From assembly GCF_017742995.1 (NCBI RefSeq), contig NZ_CP072425.1, positions 3,162,001 to 3,226,000 on the forward strand: a DNA stretch of 64,000 bases. Direction: 5' to 3'. Source of the DNA: Pseudoalteromonas viridis (GTDB lineage: Bacteria > Pseudomonadota > Gammaproteobacteria > Enterobacterales > Alteromonadaceae). Shown here piece by piece: positions 1-6,635 of this stretch. Position numbers and translations under genes: made by a program. Each line of letters starts with the position of its first letter. The stretch's first letter is position 1. The notes beneath the pieces are model-generated. The model was not told the DNA's origin, did no database searches, and saw only the letters and a list, made by a program, of their open reading frames with translations.

Positions 1-672
1 CGGCGCGTTATGCAAACCTTGTTTAGCCAGGCTTCACATCCATTGGCATCGGCGTATGCCAGCCGTTTAAACGGGTCTATCGAACATACCTTATACATGA
101 ACACTTTGCTTGAGCAGGCGCCAACCTTAACCACGGAGTTTGGCGAATCAAGCCTCTCAGCCCAGTTAGCTGCGGTGGCAAAAACCATCAGTATTCAGTC
201 ACAGCTCGGCGCACAACGGCAAATTTTCTTTGTATCTATGGGTGGTTTTGATACCCATGACAACCAGGAATCGGCGCACCCTGCGTTGCTGGGGGCGTTG
301 GCAAACAGCCTTGGAGAGTTCCAAAGTGCATTATCTGAGCTGGGAGTGGGCGATCAGGTCAGTACATTTACTATGTCTGACTTTGGCCGCACTCTTACCT
401 CGAACGGCGATGGTACCGACCATGGCTGGGCAGGTAACCAGCTGGTGCTGGGTGGCGCCGTTAAAGGGGGCGATTTGCATGGGGCCATGATGGCGCAGCG
501 GCTGGATGGCCCTGATGATGTCGGCGGTGGACGACTGATCCCGGCTTACAGTAACGAGCAATACTTTGCCCCGCTTGCACGCTGGTTTGGTCTTGGCGAG
601 AGTGAGCTAACGGATTTATTCCCGAACCTCAGCAACTTCGATGCACAGGCGCTTTCTTTATTTAAAGCTTAG
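1..672 (+). CDS. DUF1501 family protein, 3' part only
   Basis: The reading frame is open to the left window edge, so only the C-terminal ~223 residues are present; DUF1501 proteins are usually 400-500 residues long. The segments VSMGGFDTHDNQ (about residues 75-86) and TMSDFGRTLTSNGDGTDHGW (about 121-140) are typical of this family, which has an alkaline-phosphatase/sulfatase-like fold and is often exported by Tat. No reaction has been established for the family. In many genomes it is paired with a DUF1800 gene upstream, which would lie outside the window. The ATG at 10 is only an internal methionine. The family call is firm; the function is unknown. Confidence 0.85.
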   Translation, partial: RRVMQTLFSQASHPLASAYASRLNGSIEHTLYMNTLLEQAPTLTTEFGESSLSAQLAAVAKTISIQSQLGAQRQIFFVSMGGFDTHDNQESAHPALLGALANSLGEFQSALSELGVGDQVSTFTMSDFGRTLTSNGDGTDHGWAGNQLVLGGAVKGGDLHGAMMAQRLDGPDDVGGGRLIPAYSNEQYFAPLARWFGLGESELTDLFPNLSNFDAQALSLFKA

Positions 673-708
673 CCTGTGGTTTGTCTTGCGTTCCAGTCAT
701 GTTAGATT

Positions 709-730
709 ACCTCGTGAAATGTCACGAGGT
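709..730. promoter_or_regulatory. Perfect 9-bp inverted repeat over the ribosome binding site of the PAS/sigma-54 activator gene
   Basis: Arms ACCTCGTGA (709-717) and TCACGAGGT (722-730) are separated by 4 bases and end 5 bases before the ATG at 736. The right arm contains the GAGG that serves as Shine-Dalgarno. A closely similar 16-mer (TCGTGA-N4-TCGCGA) occurs at 2180-2195 upstream of ccoG. The simplest reading is an operator for the Fis-type domain of the activator, giving autorepression; an RNA hairpin that hides the ribosome binding site is also possible. Confidence 0.6.
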
Positions 731-735
731 TATCT

Positions 736-2172
736 ATGTCTTCTGTAATTGCACAATTTTTAAATGATCCCCGCTTACTGCTCAACGCTGTTGGTGAGGG
801 CATTTATGGCTTTGATTTGTCCGGCAATGCTGTTTTTATCAACCCGGCGGCTGAAAAAATGACCGGCTGGTCTGCTGACGATTTGCTTGGCAAGAAAATC
901 CACCAGTATCACCACCATAGTTACGCAGATGGTACACCTTACCCCGCCGACCATTGCCAGATCTATCGCACTATGTTTGACGGGCAAACCCGTCATGTCA
1001 CTGATGAAGTATTCTGGCGTAAAGATGGCAGCTGTTTTGCGGTGGAGTATACCTCGACACCGGTGTTTAAAGACGATCAGATTGTTGGTGCGGTCGCGAT
1101 ATTTCGCGATATCTCGAAGCAAGTGGAAGCAGAGCAGGCACTGCGGGATGCGCTTGCGCAGGTTCAGACACTCTCTGAGCAGCTTAAAGAGGAAAACAGT
1201 TACCTGCTGGCAGAAATTAACGAAGACTGGCAAGACTCTGGCCTGGTTGGCCAAAGCCATATTTTTCAGACCATGCTGGAACAAATTAAGCTGGTCAGCC
1301 AGACCGACAGTACCGTGCTGATCCTGGGTGAAAATGGTACGGGTAAAGAGCTGGTTGCGCGTAACCTGCACCGTTTGAGTTTACGCAGTACCCAGCCGTT
1401 TGTGCGGGTTAACTGCGCGGCCTTTTCACCGAGTTTATTAGAATCCGAATTGTTCGGCCATGAAAAAGGCGCGTTTACGGGGGCCAATGAAAGGCGCAAA
1501 GGACGTTTTGAGCTGGCCCATCAGGGCACCTTGTTCTTAGATGAAATAGGCGAGTTACCTTTGGAAGCGCAAAGTAAGCTGCTGAGAGTGTTACAGGAGC
1601 AGGAGTTTGAACGTGTAGGCGGCAGCAAAACAATATCGGTGGATATTCGCGTCATTGCTGCAACTAACCGGGATCTGTGGCAGATGGTTGAAAAGGGCGA
1701 ATTCAGGATGGACCTGTACTACCGGCTTAATGTCTTTCCTATCAAAGTGCCGGCGCTCAGAGAGCGGCTGGAAGATATACCCTTGTTATGTGCCAACATG
1801 CTGTCCCGGCTCAATGCCCGGCTGGGCAAGCAATTACGCGGCATTGCTAAGTCATCGCTGGCGAAACTCCAGGCCTATGACTGGCCCGGCAATATCCGGG
1901 AGCTGCAAAATATTCTCGAACGTGAAGCCATTTTAGCCAGCGGCAGAACACTGCGGTTGACGCAGGCGCTGGCTGCTAATATGGGTGAGGCGGCGGTGTC
2001 TCAGGATCTGTCACTTGCCCATGCCCAACGGGAACACATAATATCGGTACTGGAGCTTTGTCAGTGGCGGGTTGCCGGGGAGCAGGGCGCTGCGGCATTG
2101 TTGGGTATGCCAGAAAGCACTTTGCGCTCAAAGATGAAGAAGCTAAATATACAGCGAGGACGCGATATATAG
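736..2172 (+). CDS. PAS domain-containing sigma-54-dependent transcriptional activator
   Basis: A 478-residue enhancer-binding protein. An N-terminal PAS sensor (about residues 10-128) is followed by a short coiled coil (about 130-158), a sigma-54 AAA+ domain with Walker A GENGTGKE (198-205), GAFTGA loop (245-250) and Walker B GTLFLDEIGE, and a C-terminal Fis-like helix-turn-helix (about 435-475). The intact GAFTGA loop means it should contact sigma-54 RNA polymerase and activate transcription. There is no receiver domain, so the PAS domain itself probably senses a ligand or redox state. A matching dyad lies over its own start and two more lie at its 3' end, upstream of a sigma-54 promoter for ccoG. 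Family certain; signal unknown. Confidence 0.92.
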   Translation: MSSVIAQFLNDPRLLLNAVGEGIYGFDLSGNAVFINPAAEKMTGWSADDLLGKKIHQYHHHSYADGTPYPADHCQIYRTMFDGQTRHVTDEVFWRKDGSCFAVEYTSTPVFKDDQIVGAVAIFRDISKQVEAEQALRDALAQVQTLSEQLKEENSYLLAEINEDWQDSGLVGQSHIFQTMLEQIKLVSQTDSTVLILGENGTGKELVARNLHRLSLRSTQPFVRVNCAAFSPSLLESELFGHEKGAFTGANERRKGRFELAHQGTLFLDEIGELPLEAQSKLLRVLQEQEFERVGGSKTISVDIRVIAATNRDLWQMVEKGEFRMDLYYRLNVFPIKVPALRERLEDIPLLCANMLSRLNARLGKQLRGIAKSSLAKLQAYDWPGNIRELQNILEREAILASGRTLRLTQALAANMGEAAVSQDLSLAHAQREHIISVLELCQWRVAGEQGAAALLGMPESTLRSKMKKLNIQRGRDI

Positions 2173-2195
2173 CGAGTGTTCGTGATATGTCGCGA
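2160..2195. promoter_or_regulatory. Two tandem dyads upstream of ccoG, probable enhancer sites for the PAS/sigma-54 activator
   Basis: Site 1 (2160-2175) and site 2 (2180-2195) are spaced 20 bp centre to centre. Site 2, TCGTGATATGTCGCGA, matches 14 of 16 positions of the site before the activator gene (712-727, TCGTGAAATGTCACGA); site 1 matches site 2 at 12 of 16. They overlap the last codons and stop of the activator gene and lie 60-110 bp upstream of a sigma-54 promoter, a normal enhancer distance. Assignment to this activator is an inference from position and repetition. Confidence 0.6.
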
Positions 2196-2254
2196 CTTTG
2201 TGTTTTGGTGTGATTTATAAATTCAACAAAAACATATAGTTAAAAACTTTCAGT

Positions 2255-2271
2255 TTGGTCTGAAACTTGCA
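2255..2271 (+). promoter_or_regulatory. Sigma-54 (-24/-12) promoter of ccoG
   Basis: TTGGTCTGAAACTTGCA carries the invariant GG (2257-2258) and GC (2269-2270) with the required 10-bp gap, and TTGG and TTGCA flanks as in the consensus TTGGCACG-N4-TTGCA. Transcription should start near 2282, about 28 bases before the ccoG start. The inner -24 bases (TCT in place of CAC) deviate from consensus. Confidence 0.65.
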
Positions 2272-2309
2272 AATTGATAAGTGTGTTTCACTGACAATAA
2301 GCAAGTATT

Positions 2310-3695
2310 ATGAAGTTCGATATTAAAGAAGAAGATATGATCATCAAGCCCTATAAGCAGGATGGGCCGATCTATATCCGTGAGCAAAAGGGACCCTTCC
2401 AGCAGATCCGTCGCTATCTGGGCTGGTTCCTGATGCTGGTTTTCATTACCATTCCCTGGATCCCCTACAAAGGCCAGCAGGCCGTACTGCTGGATGTGGC
2501 TTCTCAGCAGTTTCGTATTTTTGGTGTTACTTTATTACCGCATGATTTCATGATCCTGGCCTGGGTATTTATGGCTGGTGCATTTGGCTTGTTTTTTGTC
2601 ACTAACTGGCTGGGCAGGGTGTGGTGTGGCTACACGTGCCCACAAACGATTTGGATGCTGATGTTCACTTGGGTTGAACATCGGATCGAAGGGACTCGAA
2701 ACCAAAGGATTAAACTGGATAAAAGCAACTGGGATGGTAAAAAAGTCTCTAAAAAACTGGCCAAGCACGCGGTGTGGTTGCTGATCTCTGTGTTTACCGC
2801 GACGTCTTTTATGGCCTATTTTGTACCGGCCAAAACGCTATATACCGAGATGTTTACACTGCAATGGTCTGGCCTGGTGAGCTTTTGGGTGTTTTTATTT
2901 GCATTTTGTACCTACGGGAATGCCGGCTTTTTACGTGAGAAAATGTGTAATGTGGCCTGCCCCTATTCACGTTTTCAGTCGGTGATGTTTGATAAAGATA
3001 CCTTAGTTGTCTCTTACGATGCTGCACGCGGTGAAAACCGTGGCCCACGAAAACGCAAGGCAGATCATAAAGCCATGGGGTTAGGCGATTGTGTTGACTG
3101 TAATTTATGTGTTGAGGTGTGCCCGGCGGGGATTGATATCAGAAATGGCCTGCAATACGAATGCATTAACTGCGGCCTGTGTATTGATGCCTGTGATGAG
3201 ACCATGAACAAGTTTGGCTATGATACCGGGCTGATTAAATATACCAGTGAAAATACGCTGTCGGGTAAAAAGACTAATCCGTTCAGGTTAAAGCTGGTCG
3301 GTTATGCCGCCTTATTTGCCGTGATAGTGGTGACTATGGTTGTCTGGGCCATGAATCGTACGCCCATCGAAGCGTCCGTTATTCGTGACAGAAATGCTCT
3401 TTACCGCGTGAATTACGAAGGGCTGGTAGAAAACCCTTATACCCTGAGCATCATCAACAAAACCCAGCAAACGCTTCATTATCGCATCGGGATCAGTGGA
3501 ATAGAACATGCCAGCTTATCAGCGCCGGATTCAATTAAAATTGAGGGCGGACAAATGCTATTGGTGCCGGTGACTGTGACTGCTGACGGCTACGATTTAA
3601 GCCGCACAGCAACGCCGCTCAACTTTGTGGTGACGGCTGAGGAAGACGCCAGTATCACGATAGAAAAAGAAAGCTATTTCTATAAAAACCGTTAA
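2310..3695 (+). CDS. ccoG: Cytochrome c oxidase accessory protein CcoG (FixG/RdxA family)
   Basis: A 461-residue membrane iron-sulfur protein. CcoG helps supply copper to the cbb3-type oxidase during assembly. It has about five membrane segments (near 38-55, 75-98, 150-170, 185-205 and 335-355) and a ferredoxin-like domain with two cysteine clusters: C261, C264, C267, C271 followed by Pro, and C285, C288, C291, C295 followed by Asp. An Ig-like C-terminal domain (about 365-461) follows. No cbb3 subunit or ccoHIS gene is adjacent, so it stands alone behind its presumed activator. ATG 2310 was kept as start; the ATG at 2337 is an alternative, and neither has a strong ribosome binding site. Confidence 0.95.
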   Translation: MKFDIKEEDMIIKPYKQDGPIYIREQKGPFQQIRRYLGWFLMLVFITIPWIPYKGQQAVLLDVASQQFRIFGVTLLPHDFMILAWVFMAGAFGLFFVTNWLGRVWCGYTCPQTIWMLMFTWVEHRIEGTRNQRIKLDKSNWDGKKVSKKLAKHAVWLLISVFTATSFMAYFVPAKTLYTEMFTLQWSGLVSFWVFLFAFCTYGNAGFLREKMCNVACPYSRFQSVMFDKDTLVVSYDAARGENRGPRKRKADHKAMGLGDCVDCNLCVEVCPAGIDIRNGLQYECINCGLCIDACDETMNKFGYDTGLIKYTSENTLSGKKTNPFRLKLVGYAALFAVIVVTMVVWAMNRTPIEASVIRDRNALYRVNYEGLVENPYTLSIINKTQQTLHYRIGISGIEHASLSAPDSIKIEGGQMLLVPVTVTADGYDLSRTATPLNFVVTAEEDASITIEKESYFYKNR

Positions 3696-3702
3696 CAGAA
3701 GT

Positions 3703-4587
3703 CTATTTTTGCTCTTTTGTTGTGGGCACCTCATTACTGAGTAACCTGATGTCAGTAGTGAGGTGCCTGTTAAGTTTGCGCCGTAAGTGATCTGGCAGCC
3801 ATTTTAACATAATGCGCCTGTATTCATCCGTCGTCACCAGCTGGGCTAATGTTTCATCGAAAACAGTGACCGCCTGTTTACCATCAGCGTTTTTGGTGCA
3901 GCCAATGTAGCCTTTGGCAACCAGTGGCACACCGGCCAGAGAGACTTGGAGCAAATCGTCTGAACCAAGACGTTTGCTCAGGTAATAGTGCTCACTTGGG
4001 TAGCCCAGCACCAAATCAACGCGTTTTTTGATGAGCATGTTTGTCAGGCTTTGCAGTGTATCCCATCCGGGGCGCACAACCACCTGGTCGGGTGGTAAGC
4101 GCGCTATGAGTAGGTCTAGTTTTTCGCCGTAGGAACGGCTTTGTGCAACACCCAGTGTGAGCTGGTGCTTTAACATGAGGTCGACGAGAGAAACGGCTTG
4201 ATGAATATCCAGCCCCAGCTTTTGCACTGTCTCTTTACGAAGTGCCAGTCCGGGCGACAGGCCAATGGTGGCATAATGCTTTGTATAGGTTATGTGTTTT
4301 TTCCTTTGGGCGGTTTTATAAAGAGAAACCATACAGTATCCGCTGTCGCTGTGACTCAATTCGTGGATTGCGCGACTGGCGGGAAACCCCTGACGTTGAA
4401 AAGCCAGGTGGGGCAGTTGGGCATGAAGCAACGAAATTAGCTGTTCATCCCGGCCTTCGCCTTCATCCCTGTCTGCATAGATGTAGTATGGTGGAAAATC
4501 TAACGTGATCCATGATACGACAGGCGCACTGCTATGAGCATAACTCAATGAACTCAAATACGTTAACAACAGCAAAATAAGTCTCAC
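3703..4587 (-). CDS. Periplasmic substrate-binding (SBP_bac_3-like) protein
   Basis: A 294-residue secreted protein. I start at GTG 4587 because a GGAG lies just upstream and the N-terminus then becomes a clean signal peptide (MRLILLLLTYLSSLSYA); a GTG six codons upstream is less likely. The mature part, with an early ITLDFPPYYIY segment and later VDLVLGYPSEHYYLS, resembles extracellular solute-binding family 3 proteins of the solo type. No permease or ATPase genes are adjacent, so it is more likely a sensor-type or orphan binding protein than part of an uptake system. It converges on ccoG with 7 bases between the stops. The ligand cannot be read. Confidence 0.7.
   Translation of the reverse strand: MRLILLLLTYLSSLSYAHSSAPVVSWITLDFPPYYIYADRDEGEGRDEQLISLLHAQLPHLAFQRQGFPASRAIHELSHSDSGYCMVSLYKTAQRKKHITYTKHYATIGLSPGLALRKETVQKLGLDIHQAVSLVDLMLKHQLTLGVAQSRSYGEKLDLLIARLPPDQVVVRPGWDTLQSLTNMLIKKRVDLVLGYPSEHYYLSKRLGSDDLLQVSLAGVPLVAKGYIGCTKNADGKQAVTVFDETLAQLVTTDEYRRIMLKWLPDHLRRKLNRHLTTDIRLLSNEVPTTKEQK
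3725..3767. repeat. 16-bp near-perfect inverted repeat inside the 3' end of the binding-protein gene
   Basis: Arms GGCACCTCATTACTGA (3725-3740) and TCAGTAGTGAGGTGCC (3752-3767) pair at 15 of 16 positions around an 11-base loop. It lies between the converging ccoG and SBP-like genes but within the SBP coding frame. It may act as a two-way transcription stop, although neither side has a T-run. Confidence 0.6.
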
Positions 4588-4887
4588 GTACTTCTCCGCC
4601 AACACCTGTTAACTAGTGAGTTTAGCAAAGGTGGCAAAAAAGCCGAGTATATGGGCTCTTTGGCTTGGTATTTAAGGGAAAAGATGCAGTGCGATTTTTG
4701 TTTTTAAATTATTTTTACAAATGGTAATGGTTTGCTACATTTTAGGGAGCCCCTTCTCAGTGTGCACCATTAGAAAGCATGGAAAGACAAACTGAGTTAC
4801 GCTGCAACCGGTGCACTTTTCGGTTAAGATAGGCGGTTGGCGTAACGATTAATACAATAAATATTGTGGAAATAAGAGAAGACAATC

Positions 4888-5502
4888 ATGGTTACGCTTA
4901 TCGTCAGTGATATATTCGGTCATAGCGACTACCTGGAAGACTTTGCACAAAGTCTGGACAGCGATTGCAAAGTCAGCTCGCCTTATGGCGAATTCCAGTC
5001 TAAAACACACCTGCCTGAAGCGCAGGTCTATCAGGCCTTTGTTGATGAAGTTGGCCATGACGCCTACATGCGAAAGGTACTGGATGACATCCTGGCATAT
5101 CAGCCGGAGCTGATCATTGCGTTCAGTGCTGGCGCTGTGGCTGCCTGGCGTGCTTTGTCTGCCATTGCACTAAAGAGCTCTGTAAAGCTCATCGCATTTT
5201 ACCCCGGCCAGATCCGCAACTTCTTACATCTTAACCCTGGCTGTCGGGTAGATGTATTTTTTCCTTATCAGGAAAGCCACTTTGACATTGTACCCGTTAT
5301 GGAAATACTGCAGCAGCAGCCTAATGTTGAATGCTTCCGCACACGCTATGAACATGGCTTTATGAATCGTTTGTCTGAGCATTACGACAGCGATGCCTAT
5401 GAGCACTATCTGGCAAGGTGTCAGGGTGAAGTTGAGCAGCTGGCTAAGATCAAATTTAACTATCGACGTATTAAAGATGAACTAAACTTAGTGTCATCTT
5501 AA
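4888..5502 (+). CDS. Alpha/beta hydrolase, dienelactone-hydrolase-like
   Basis: A 204-residue soluble protein with no signal peptide. The IIAFSAGAVAAW segment (about residues 75-86) looks like a nucleophile elbow with Ser in S-A-G; the first Gly of the usual G-x-S-x-G is replaced by Ala. RYEHGFMNR (about 151-159) supplies a likely catalytic His, and the intervening FYPGQIRNF strand fits the dienelactone hydrolase-like fold. Substrate unknown. The ATG is preceded by AAGAGAAG. It lies upstream of the decarboxylase-like and FAD oxidoreductase genes but 162 bp away, so a shared pathway is possible but not shown. Confidence 0.65.
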   Translation: MVTLIVSDIFGHSDYLEDFAQSLDSDCKVSSPYGEFQSKTHLPEAQVYQAFVDEVGHDAYMRKVLDDILAYQPELIIAFSAGAVAAWRALSAIALKSSVKLIAFYPGQIRNFLHLNPGCRVDVFFPYQESHFDIVPVMEILQQQPNVECFRTRYEHGFMNRLSEHYDSDAYEHYLARCQGEVEQLAKIKFNYRRIKDELNLVSS

Positions 5503-5664
5503 TCATTGCGGGTACTTAACACCCCGGTTATCGGTCATGGAAGTACAACTTTAGGTTGTGAAGTGGTGGTTGCTGATAGCGTATGGGCAGTGGTATCAAG
5601 TTTTCTTGGTGCCGCTGTGTTTCTGTCGCCGCATATTACCACCGCTTTATAGAAGGAGTTTTCT

Positions 5665-6627
5665 ATGTCTGAAAAACTGACTATCCCTTATCGCCATTTT
5701 TTGGGTAACCCCATTGCTAAACCGCCCTGCAGAATGCTCAATGCAATGATGTATGGTTTTTTTTTAAAAGGGAAAATAGAGAAAATACAGGCGTTTTTTG
5801 ATGCTACATTAAACTCCGTCCCCAATGAAACCAATAGTTATAAGGCGATTTCTTCCCATTGCCTGCTGACATTCACCGACATTGAGAATATCGCCTCTAA
5901 GGTGCCTCCCTTTAGCAATTACGGCTACATGCAAGAAACGGATATCATTATTTGGGTACCGGTTGCAGAGGTGTGCAAGAACACCAATCGTATGACTCAT
6001 CTTTATTGGTATCCCGCATTTATTACCGTTAATAACATCAATGCCCTGATCAATGGGCGTGAAACCTGGGGTTATAACAAGTACCTGTGTCGCTATGAGA
6101 TGCCTGCAGATCGCCGTCATGCAGACCATTTTTCTCTGAGTCTTGAGACATTTCAGCCCTATGACCCCAATAAAAAAATGGCCTGGTATGAGTTACTGTC
6201 AATTGATCGGGTAGCTGATGACGATACCTGGTTTGAGGAGGCGGTAGAAATCAGCAAAGAAGTGGCGGAGTTACTCCATGAAAGTGCTAGTGAAATAGAC
6301 ATCAGCAGTGAATTCATTAAGCAATTACTGACCGGCTTTACCAATCCCATGCTGGACCAGATTTTCTTCAAGCAATTTCCCGATGGTTTTGCCACCAATA
6401 GTGTGTACAGTGCGGTTGTTCACTCGCCTTCAGAAGTGAAGAAGTTGCACAAACTGGGTTTTTTGAAAGACGAGTATAAAGTCACCATTAATCAGGTTGC
6501 TGCATTTCCGCTAGAGGACATGTTTGGTATTGCTGTGGGAGAGCAGTTTGCAAAACTGCCTTACTATCTATGTATGGACTTTGATCAGGACGGGGCACAT
6601 GAAATTGTCAGAGCGGACTTGGGGTAG
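5665..6627 (+). CDS. Acetoacetate decarboxylase (ADC) superfamily protein
   Basis: A 320-residue soluble protein. It contains the family signature GRETWGYNKY (131-140), in which K139 occupies the place of the Schiff-base lysine of acetoacetate decarboxylase. The second lysine that normally follows and lowers the pKa of the first is replaced by Y140, so true acetoacetate decarboxylation is doubtful; other members of the superfamily act as aldolase-dehydratases or cyclases. At 320 residues it is longer than classical enzymes (~245). AGAAGGAG precedes the ATG. The next gene starts 8 bases after its stop, so both are almost certainly one transcript. Confidence 0.78.
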   Translation: MSEKLTIPYRHFLGNPIAKPPCRMLNAMMYGFFLKGKIEKIQAFFDATLNSVPNETNSYKAISSHCLLTFTDIENIASKVPPFSNYGYMQETDIIIWVPVAEVCKNTNRMTHLYWYPAFITVNNINALINGRETWGYNKYLCRYEMPADRRHADHFSLSLETFQPYDPNKKMAWYELLSIDRVADDDTWFEEAVEISKEVAELLHESASEIDISSEFIKQLLTGFTNPMLDQIFFKQFPDGFATNSVYSAVVHSPSEVKKLHKLGFLKDEYKVTINQVAAFPLEDMFGIAVGEQFAKLPYYLCMDFDQDGAHEIVRADLG

Positions 6628-6635
6628 GGGCCATT

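Noticed and set aside
709..730. CRP or FNR site
   Set aside because: Half sites resemble CRP (GTGA/TCAC) but the spacer is 4, not 6; FNR needs TTGAT/ATCAA. The repeat upstream of a sigma-54 promoter favours the linked activator.
775..1371. 198-codon minus-strand frame opposite the PAS/sigma-54 gene
   Set aside because: Overlaps conserved domains on the other strand and lacks a start site.
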